Of a DNA stretch of 64,000 nt, positions 45,402 to 57,500 are shown piece after piece. The notes beneath the pieces are model-generated. The model saw only the letters and a list, made by a program, of their open reading frames with translations, was not told the origin of the DNA and made no database searches. Source of the stretch: Atopsyche davidsoni (Eukaryota; Arthropoda; Insecta; Trichoptera; Hydrobiosidae); the NCBI GenBank assembly GCA_022113835.1, contig JAILWY010000011.1, forward strand, positions 4,588,001 through 4,652,000. Reading direction: 5' to 3'. A program made the translations under genes and the position numbers. Each line of letters starts with the position of its first letter. The stretch's first letter is position 1.

Positions 45402-48400
45402 ATGAATAAGTATCCCCACCCTTTCCTGAACGGGCTCAAGCACCTGCCCGAAGGGAAGGAGAAGGAGCTCACGCTCCTCAGAGACTGGTGAGGCATATTT
45501 TTATATTATTATTCAACTATCAACGATGAGGATATTCTTCTGCCATCTGCATCAGCATCCTCGTACGAATCATAAATTTTCGCGTTTAAGCATCGTCCCA
45601 GCCGTCGCCGTCTTTTATCGGGGCCGTATATACGGTGAATATATTTACACTTATAAAGACCTCGGCGTCTCATTGATCTTGCTTCCAAAAAGGTCAAAAT
45701 TCTTCGGCAGAAATAAAAACACCAAAATATAACAGGTATTTTTTTTTCAACTCTTCTCTTCGTCGTCTCGTTTGCTTTGAAACGAATCTTGCAGTATTTT
45801 TTATACACAACTGCGAAAACGTTAAGACAACAGAATGATTACGAAATCATCTTATTCGTTTTGAAGTGATTTTCACTTTTCATCCGCAGTGTTTGCGAAC
45901 ACGGTTAGACCGTTTAGTCCCGCGCCCAAAGAGAAGACCAAACAATTTCTCTTGCAAGTGGACGCAAACAGTTTGATCTATCGATATAATATATCAGGGG
46001 TGGCCAAACTTGAATTTAAAATTTAAAATAAACTTAGATCATATCATACATCACAATAGTTAATAGTTACGCGACCGACGATGTGACCACCCCTGATATA
46101 TATGTTCGTAGCTTTTATTATTTTTAATAATGTATTCGAGCTGTTTTATCGTTTGGATTGGTTTTTTTTATGTTTATACTGTCTGTAATATAATTACTAA
46201 TATGATTAGGCACATTAGTTGTATGGATGTGGGTTCAAATCCCACACAAATCACGATGATATTTTTCTGAGAGTTTCTTTAAATCATCTTCTATGTATGA
46301 ACCAATGTGCCTAATCATATTAGTAATAATATAATAAACCCGTAATGGGTAATAAATACGCATCTGATTGACGTTAATCAAAAAATAGACATCTATAATA
46401 TTAAGCAGCGTTGTCATAAATGCTATTCAGTTTTGTTTTACGATGTTTTTAACTGCTTGAAATAATTCAATAATTTATTTTTTATATTTATTGATAATTT
46501 ATCTTGGAATATTGTATGCAAAGAAAAATATTTTATAATATGTATTCATTATTGATTGCCCTCTCCTAATGAGATCCCACTGAGCTTATCAGTTTAGCTG
46601 CATTCCCGGCTTCCAGCCACTCTCACACTTACTTCTCTTTAATAAATATATTAAAATAATATGTATCAACGAAAGATGGTTTAATTTGTGATACTCTATA
46701 GTTAAAAAATGCGAATATTTTTGCATATAATTTGAGTTTGAAAAAAATCATTTGAAAGGCAAAAGCGTAAATCCCGAAGCAGTGCTCGTGGAAATATTAA
46801 ATATGAAAATTTATAAATGCACATTTTACCTGCGAGGCCTTCAAACCTGTTTCGATGCAGATCCGGCCGCGGGACACACCTGCGGTCCTTGATCGCAGGT
46901 AAAAATTGCAGCATCCAGTCCTAAGCAAGGATAACTAGTATTAAAAAAAAAAAGAAATTGTGAACGACCTTCGCGTTGCATCTTCTCGTCGTGCAACTCT
47001 GTGAAGGAACGCCCCTCGAGCCTTTACCGCCAGGGTCTCCGATCCGCCGCCCTTTTCTTCTTCTTCGAGTGCCTCTTTTCAGACGACGTTGGTGACCATC
47101 TCATTGAAGATCTCAGTCTTATTGATTCGACTGTACCCCCGACTTCCAGCCACTGGTGGAAATTCCGCAACCACGTAAATTTTCTCCTTTCGATACCTGT
47201 TTTTCCTTGGATTTTTTCATGGACAATCAGCTACGGTAGGCTATACTTATAATTACGAAAGTATGAAGTAATATTGGAGTTCCCATGCTAAATACTATCA
47301 AAAATAGAAAGTCAGAGGTCAGCGGGCATTTTTGTTAATTTGCATACTTGTTAAAATTATAGGTTAGGTTAGGTAATATATTTTTTAACTTATAACGAAA
47401 TAATAGACGAGAACAAAAGATTATCTCACTGTGCTTCGATTTTTTTTCTTCATTTTACATGAGAATCAATTATCCAAAAACATACCGGTTAATAATATGA
47501 CTGTTCAGTCTTTCGTTTATTTATTATATGAACATCAAATTTTATTATTATTCATTCAAAATAGTGTACTAATAATTGTTAGTTTTGGTCAGGTCTTGTA
47601 ACATTTAAAGTCCTGACCGTGAAGACACACTTGGCAAGTGCAAGTCCTGCAGAATAACTTGAGCCGTCAGTAATTTACTGTGACTACCTTTGTGCTTAAC
47701 TCGAAATGTAGAAACCATGGAGCCGTGTTACCTGCAGAGAGAAATAACAGGTACTAAGTGGCCACACCTCAATGGCGTGCGGTACACCTGAAAGCGCTTT
47801 TATATACGCACTTCATGCGGAAAATACCATAGAATCGCACTGAAAACAGTGCTGTTTTATTTATTTTTAATAAATTAAATCTACGCAAGTATTTTCAAAC
47901 CATAACAACCTCAGTTAATGCTGCATAATTATTGTATTTATAATACAGCTTTTTTTTTAAATATGTTTCAGTATGTCTCAGACTTTCTTTCTAATTAAAA
48001 CGTGGCCTTAAAAACACTGATCTCATAAAAATATGCTACTTATAAATTTTTAATTCTTACATTCTAAATAATAGCGTTTTTATTTTTCACATGCCAAAAC
48101 TTCTGAATCTCAATTAGTAATCATTTATATATAAAAACAACAACACAGGCTCCGCTGCTAAAGTTCTCAGAAAACATTATATTCTGTCCATCGCTCGATT
48201 TTAATTTTGATTAATTTTAATCAGTTGTTGATGAATAAAAATATCATATTATAAAAAAAAATCTTGTACATTTCACTCACTTATAAAATCTCATTCCACA
48301 GCACAAGTTATTTTATTTTCCAGCGACTCGAGCCTTTTGCGACACAACTGACAATCGAATACGCCTAGCCAATTGTGCACTATTTTCTTCTTCTTCGTGT

Positions 48401-48431
48401 GCCTCTCCTCAGAGAAGGTTGGCGACCATTT

Positions 48432-48528
<97 letters not shown>

Positions 48529-51500
48529 GCCGAGCCAGTGTTCATGGCTTTCTTAGGGAGAATAGTGTATTCCCTGTACCCTATACATAACGAGATGCTA
48601 TTATCTAATTGCTAATCGGTTGTCAGTTGTGTCGCAGCGTGTGTAGGCACCTTTGGTGTTTGCCTCGTTCTTCGTCTCGGGCGTAGCTCACTCCATACTG
48701 TGCGCACACGCACAGGTTCAATGTTTATTGCTGATGATTTTACTTTCAAAACGCAACTTTCTACTTAAGTGTTGTTACCTAGAAAAATTGTACGGAGACC
48801 TTTGCGAGAACCGTCCACAACAATTCGGCCTCTTTATATAAAATGATGCAATCATTAGATGACTGATCAAATCTAGATGCTAATTTTTTGGGAAAAAATA
48901 ATTATACTATAAACTATGTAATAATATTTTTTTGTTACTTATTTTTTAAGCTTTTCTTATAAAGATAACTGCTCTTGTATATAAATATATATAAGTTCGC
49001 TGGATTTTTTTTATCTGTAAACTTACACATTGTTTCGAAACTCACGATCTCACCCGTAAAGGTGAAATTGTACACATATATCATGAATATTTCTTATATC
49101 ATAATTATTTTTATATATTTTTTTAAGTATATTATATAATTTATACTATTTATTACTGACCAACCGTGAAGACTTCGATAAATTCGAATTAAAATAAATA
49201 TTTTCATATGATACCTCGAATTTGCGAATAAAAACTATTTATTTATATATTTTTTTAAATCAATAGCAAACAAAATATAGAAAGATAAAATGACTATAAA
49301 AATATATTTAATTTTATTTCACAGAACAGCAATTTTGCTTTCTTCAAATTCGTCTGTATTATTAAAACCGACATTATTTGACATTGCCATTTTAACGTCA
49401 TACTATTTGTGTGATTGTAAAGCTGCTATCACTATGCTTAAAAAATAAAAATAATACTTAGAAATAAAATAAATACTAATCGTCCAAATGAAACCGCTTT
49501 GAGTCGAGGTATATTTGTAGATATTTAGTACTTGCATGACAGAGCATTCGTAGATATTATTGCACATTCATACTCGACGTCGCTTTCTCTTTTTACTTTT
49601 GAGCAAGTAACAACCAACTAGACCGCAATCCTTCAATGAAATGCTATAAAATATTATATATATTATTAAAATATTTAAACAAATAATCGCTGAATGACTT
49701 TATGATTTCCTTATGTGGAAAACAGACCGAAGATATAATTTCATAAAACACTTTGGCCGTCTGTGTAAACGTTTCCACGAAGCATCTCGTGATGTTTTTG
49801 GGTTGTTATATAAAACTACATTGTTTTCGTCATCATGATCACTTCGATATCATCTGCAGGAGTCATCTTCAGAGTCTGGCAGTACAAACGTATTATCCCA
49901 ATAGTTTATTCCTTTCTTGTCAACATAAAAGCAATTAAAAGATGAGGAAGAATGGCTGGAGGTCAAGCACCAGCACAACGAAGAGGCAAGTGGAAGAGTT
50001 AACTGAAATCGATTTCCACTCAACCAAGCTGACAGCGGTGTAGAACGAGGCCTCCTCATGGTCCGATGGTTAGCACACTTGCCCACCGGGCCAATTCAAG
50101 TTCAAAATCGGTATATAATTGACAGGATAAAAGTAGATTTTTGAATTATCATCTGTAAGGATGACTTGGTGTCAGCTGACGCATTTATTGTTTGCACAGT
50201 AAATAATAATATCAAGAACATACGATGGAGCGGTTATTTGAATATTCACGTTATGTTAATTTTCTGTATAGTCAGTATTACAAAAAAATTATATAATCAA
50301 ATTTTAAAAAGCCACACGCTGATTGTTGAATATTGATCAAGGATCTCCGGTTAGATTGAATTCCAAGCTCGTGTTATTGGACTCAGGCCTGTTTCAATTC
50401 GGCTCGACAGTACATCGGTCAAAATAAATAAGGTCCAAAAAGCAATTGATTCGTTTTTATATTTATCCTTGAAATGTAGCAGTTTCTTTTTTTATGAAAA
50501 TGAATAAATATAAATTATTTGCTGCGCGTTTAAGTGTTCGTGTATTTTTTCTTTGCGTTGCAATTTTATTGCATCAAATTTTTTTGAAACTTTGCTGCCA
50601 TTATTTTATGTGTAAAAACTTTTATAGATATTTGATTTACGTTATTACGTTTATTAAAACACAATACAAAAAGCATTTAATTACGTGCCATTAATATTTA
50701 TGTAATATTTTGTATTTCTTGCAAGAATTTTACTGCTTTTTATATGAACAATATACTATTATCTGTTGAGTTATCTATATTATGAATTATTTATGAAGGT
50801 TATTTATATATTCTCGAAATGATATTTTATAAAATAGTTTATAATTTAAACCTTGTAAGTATCGATATTTTATTTAAAAATATATGACATTCAAACCTTC
50901 TTCGAGTGCCTCTTCTCGTAGCAGGTAAGTGAACATTTAATTGAATACATATTTATCTTGGGCCAGTTTTACCGATTCTGCTGGTCTCTCGACTTCCAAT
51001 CTCAGGGTTCCTCCTTCCAATGCCCCTTTTTTCTTCGATTTTTCCTCGGACAATCAGCTGTGGGCTGCTGTATTTATTGTTTCGAAAAATATACCCAAAT
51101 TGGATATCGTCAGGAGTTCACTTTCTTTGCGCATTCTGTGCAAGACTCTTTTATTTGTGACCCGGTATTTTCATATATATCTTGAATATTTAATCATCGG
51201 TTGTGGTTGACGGTCGTATCTTCTGTACTTCGAAGAATAACATAAAACAATTTGGCTTAGCTGTATTGCAGATTTTCACGCTGCATTTTTTTAGCAATGA
51301 TGTCACCATTCACTGAATCAACTGAATGATTTATATTCAAATCACGACTTCGCTCAATACGACTTACACCTCGAGATGCCATTTGATCTAACTGCAAAAT
51401 CACTTGCGATATATATTATAACAAATCATGCATTAAGTATTATACTTTTACAAACTCATATCATTGTTTTCTCTGTTTAACACTACGTGAGTGTTTTCTA

Positions 51501-54500
51501 TAGACTCTTGTTGATTATCTTGAGGAGAAGAAAGTTTCTCTTGATCCAGCGTGGTCCACAGGCCATCGTCTATTGTCAGGTGACTACCTGGCGAGGAATG
51601 CCCCCCAAGCAACCTGTTCTGCAGACCTGCACTGCCTCCTGCACCAGAGTGACGAAGAGTCGTGAAACTCGAGATAGTTGGCAGGTGCTGCACTCAATCC
51701 GGATCTGTTGTAATCACTTTCCCGCTGGGGACGTACCGTGGGGCTCGGACACTGTACAGGCAGCAACAAAACCAACAAGAGACATATAATTTGCATCACT
51801 GATTGATAGCGATTTTCATCGGCGAAATCGAGAAAAAAAGGACGTTAGCTATTTAGGGGACGAAATACATCATAAAGCCAAATAAATATAATTAAAAAAA
51901 TACTTTGAAGCTTTCTCATACTCATTGTATTACAAAGGTTATATATTTATTTATATTAAATCACTTTTTACTTATACGTACAGAAGCAGCGACAGCGCTT
52001 TTTTATTGTCTAACATTTGAGTCGCTAAGCAATAAAACTATTATTTTTATTTAATATTTTAAGCTGTACAAATTAATAGGATAAATGAAATAATTGGTTT
52101 GTTTTAGCTTCACCCTAATGAGGTGATTTTGAGTATAAAAATATGCTATAGATTGAAGCAGCCGCAGCAGCCTTTGCTACTGGATGTCCTCACTCGGTGA
52201 GGTGCGCTCGCTTCCGGGTACCAATAGCTGCGCTGGAGCGACGACAAACAAACAAACACCTGAAGATGGTCACAGTAGCGGGACCGAAACGTCCGATCAT
52301 CAGCCACGGGTCCTTCTTGCGTCTCGGGTCCACTTCTTCGTTGCGTCACGGCGGAGAGAGTTGTCGCGCGGCGACTCTCCTTACCGCCTCGTGCACAGTG
52401 CAAAGGGGCTCTGAATAATATTATATATCAAGCCTCTTTTTATTAATAATCTCAATATTTAAAATAATTAATCAGCGTGAAATGTTCATTTACCCCAAAG
52501 TATAATTTCGTTTCGGCATATAAATATTTTCATATTGATATCCAGTAACAGAATAAGTCTCCTTCTTTCTGTGTTGGCATTGCGGATCCAACTCAATGCC
52601 AACTTTTTCGATCACCTGAGGTCAATCAATGTCTTGAAGCTTATTTCACAGTCAATTTCCCCTGCCATGCCTGATTAGCATCGCCCGTGCAATCAGCTGA
52701 TCGTAATTATACACCTGGCATACTTTACACTTTACATAACAATCAAGTATTTTAAACACTTCATTCAATGATTCTATCGATAATATTATGCAACATCGTG
52801 CTATATATAATACAACTTGAGATAGCTTTCCTATGTCATTTATAAACAATTCGTCTTACTAATAAATTTGATTGGCATGTTGGTTTTGTGGTTAGACCGT
52901 GGACTCTTGGCCGAAAGGTTTCCAGTTCGATTTCCGCACCTGACAGGTAAATCCCAAGCTTATATAATTGGACTCACGTTTCTTTGGTCACAAGCGATTT
53001 GCAATGGCATCGCATGTGTTAATATAAATTAATTTATCGTGAATATTCCACATTGACTAAAATATTATATTATATTTTTTTCCATTGTATATTTGTGTTG
53101 TTAGGAGATTTTCTTTTGATTTCAACACGATAATACATTGCAACTACTTATATAAACTATAACTTCACACTCAAGCTACAGCATTATTTCACACAAAAAA
53201 GCGAATCCACCACAGTTTTGAAACGTGTCAAAATTTTATAGTTTTATTTTAACACTAAACCAACCGACATTACATGTTTACCTTTTTGCCTCCACGGGGG
53301 TCAATTTGACCCCTCGGGGTAGTATGATATTCAATCTTCTAAACCTGGAAAATTTTGTATGATAATACCCCTTGATTGTTCTTACAAACTGATGTATGCA
53401 TAGTTTAGGAAAAGTCGTACCAAAGTTTGAAAATGGGTTAAAATGACTCCTTCTGTAGGTTTAATGTTAAAATATGGTATTTTATGGCCGAATTTCTTGG
53501 TCTGTTATATTTTAGTGGAATTTATTTTGCAACGTTTTATTATATGTATGACTGTCTCGCCGGTCTCTGGGCCCGTTTTCCCCGACTTGACGTTGCAAAA
53601 TGCATCGTTTGGCTCACCTAAAAAGCCTCGCCTCTCCGACGATTGCTCCAATTTTTCCTCCACAATTGCACAACAACAAAAAAACGCCGGGTTTGGTATT
53701 AAAATTTCGAAATAATGCATGCATTTGATTTGAACAACCCGAGAAGAGTATTATGTGCCAGAGGCACGTATTCAACATTGCATACCAAATCCATCCACCA
53801 AATGTTATGTCGTGTCATTTCTTCTTTATGGGGTCGAGCTTGGACACTCAAGACAGCATTGAAGTGATTAAAACGTGGCTTTATAGGAGAATCCTTAAAA
53901 TCTTTAGAGTCGTGCATATAATGCGCAAGTAAAGAGAACTGGCGATGGTAAAAAAGTTTTTTGGCCGTATTTTTCGAAACAATAAATAAAGCATACTACA
54001 GCTAATTGAAAATTAAAATCTGAAACACTAATGGTCATGAACTTGTTTGGTGTATATATATAAGAATTAATATAACACCAAGACCACATTCTTTGACAAT
54101 TTATATTTATTTTATTTAAGCAGTGATTGTAGATATTTAAAAACGTCTAATTGATGGTTTTTTTTTGGTCAAAAATATTTTATATATATACGTATGTCAA
54201 TATATAAATATTGCAATGCAACTATTTTCAATCGTATATATCAGGGGTAGCCAATTTTTGTGTACTACATACATAAGATATGTCCTATTATAAAAATGTG
54301 TCGTGATCAATTTGTTATCATAGGCTAGTGGGGAGGAGTCGTGAAATGCATACAACGTCAATGCACAGTGTTTTAGAACAAGGTGCACTCACGCGAGCAT
54401 ATAAGCAAAATATATTATAAAATAGCATAATTATTTGTCTTCGAGATCGATTTGATGCATAAGCGTAGTCTAAGTGAGAAGAGGGAGTCGCGAAATACAA

Positions 54501-57500
54501 ACTATGTCTATCCACTGTATTTCAGTACGAGGAACACTCTCGCTAGCTATGGGTAGATAATCAAAATATATTATAAAACAATATTATTATTTGACTTCTG
54601 TTGGCCACCCCTGGTGTAATGTCTACCCCGCCGTAATTAATTTGACGATGGTTCAGGTGGTTCAGCGTAGCGCTCGGTACCTTGAATTGCACAACCTCAC
54701 TTTAACTTCCAATGAGATTATTCATTACCAATCTTTCAATGTATATTCAAGTACCCGTTTTACGCGTTAACGTAATAATGTACCAGATTTATTTTTTTTT
54801 TGTATTCCGTCGTGTCAAGGTGATTATTTTTTACACTTTTAACATTGAATCCTAAAGAGAAAGTTGTTACGAATAAAACACAATGACCATAAAAGGAACA
54901 ATCACTAAAGTGGTTTACAACACGCGAATCATATTATAAATAATATTTGTTATATCAAATGAAGTAACTGATCAATTTAATATTTAGATATTATACGCTT
55001 CTACGTTTTTAATTACTGATCAAAAACTAAGGGAAGAATAAATAAAAACTGTGAAATTGAAGCAATTCCTATATATAGACCAAACTAATTCATTTCTTGG
55101 TGTCTTTTTTTTTTTTACATTTTAAATAATGAGAGTATGTAATACAATTTTGTCATAATGGATTTAATAAATTAAATACACGCTTCAGAACTGGAAACAG
55201 GTACAAAATGTCTGCCAAGTAGAACTAAATTGTTTCATCGCTTTTTATTGTCTAAATAATAGTTTTGCCTCGAACAGAGATAGTACAGATGTATTACTAT
55301 CTCTAGACAGTACAGTTTTTAATTGTGCCTCTATTATTTTAATACTAGCGATAAACAATAGTTTATAAACATAGTAATGATAAACCTCTTCGTTATATGT
55401 TATTCCTCTTAAAAGATTATTTGTATAACCATTTCAGAGAGTATCTAGTATCTTAGTCTTAAAACACTGGCTATCCATATTTTCCATTGCATACTTTTAT
55501 ATTGTCATTTTATGTTTTAAATTATATTTACAGTAAAAAATTAAACATAAAAAAAAATATTATTCTTCTGGTGTTCCTTAAAATTTTCTTGAGTATTAAA
55601 AATCATGCGTAGTTTCCAACAACCATAAATCAACAACATCCAAGGTAGACCTAAATCCCTTAATTTAACATTATACAATAAGTAACCAAAATAAAAATAA
55701 TTTATAACTTGCTTAAAAAAATGAGGATATAAAAAGTCAAAGTATGTATGTATCAATGAGAAATATTTATGTATTAGTAAATAGATTTTTCATATCATAA
55801 ATTAATTACTAGGGTAAAAAAAAAACTTCTTAGACAAATCCTGGAATACAAGACGTTAAGTGTTAAAGTGGGGAATGAATTAACCGCCAACTCATGAATC
55901 TAGCACAATGTGGGTTTTTATTAATATTTAAACTTAAAGCAACTCTAACTGATTTCAAGAATTAAATGCAAATATATGAATACATCGTCTCTGAATAGAG
56001 ATAAGTATGATTAGAAAATAATTTGGGTCAATGGTGACAACTTTATCCATTCACAATCCATTCACAATTCACTTTATTGGCACTTTATCATGTTTTATAT
56101 AGTCTTCTCTATGGTACTAAATTATTTTTCAGGTTAGCGACACAGCCACATTTGCCGTCGATGTCAGACGAGCATGTCTACCTCTTCCTGCACTCCAACT
56201 ACTACGACATCAAAGCCACCAAAGACACCATCGAATACTACTTTACCCTGCGGACCAACACGCCGGATATCTTTGTTGGACGTAACCTACATTCACAAAA
56301 GATGAAGGCAGTTTTGGACATCACGTAAGTTTTTATAACACCCACTTAATAATAAATTATTTTATACTACTCATATTTTTCTAGCTTTTTACTATACAAG
56401 CTCTCAAAGACTATATTCTCTTTTATTGTTGCAAAACTGCTCGTTTGATATTTAGCAATTTTGCATGTTGTAATTTAAATATCTGATTTAACAAATATAC
56501 CAAAATATAATAAAATCATCCATATGCTACAAAGGCAAATTAAATTAAATTTATCCGACACAATTCTTTGATTGGTTTTTATATTTTGAAATTTAATAGC
56601 ATCTTAATTATCACCGCAGAGGTAGCTAAATGAAATAATCAAAGACGTTGTTGGCTACGGCTGTAATAATTTTAGAAATTCATTGCTCAATGTTTTCTAC
56701 TGCTACTTCTGTAATAATTAATTTGAGAAAAAAACGATTTATAATATTTTTATATGAGAATTAACCATACTACTATGCAAATATTATAATTACCGTAATG
56801 CGTGGTTAGCATACAAAAAAAAAACATATTAATATTATATTATTTCAATTGAGATAACATAAGTTTTTCACACAATGTTTTGTAAAGTTTTCTTATGCCT
56901 GTTAGTTTAAAAAGATTGAAAACATTTTTTGCTTATTATTTTTCAATATGCATTACTCTGTAGTTCACTTGAAGCTTATTAATATATTATATTTTGTCTC
57001 AAAGTTCATGTTAAAAAAGCCGACTCAACTGCCAATTCACAGTTTTTTTTATTGAGTTATGATTATCATCAGCAACGTCAAAAATGACTTTGTAAAATCA
57101 TCAAAATGTATTATGACTTCGGTCCCTTGAAGTTGCTTAGTCACAAATTGGAGCAAAAATAAAATAAATTGATGATTCATTGTAAGTAATGAACAAAATT
57201 GTACAGTATGGCTAGTTGACATTGGCTTTGGTATAAATTCTCAGAGTCGTTACCAATTAATCCATATTGCTTATATACCGTATATATATTGTGAATGCAC
57301 GCAAAAGATTGTTATTAGTTTTGATGTTCATACCTTATCAAAGGCCTGTGTGCCTTCAGTGCAGGGCAGCCCTGTTTGCATTCACGGCAAGTACTATCTT
57401 TTACATTAGTGGTATGGCAGTATTTATTTAAAACGTTAGCACCAATCATTTTCATATTACAAGGAAATACTAAATAGCTATAATATATTTCTCAAACAGC

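Noticed and set aside
47361..47375. TTAGG-like telomeric repeat (AGGTTAGGTTAGG)
   Set aside because: Fewer than three units; common by chance in insect DNA, with no telomere-associated sequence nearby.
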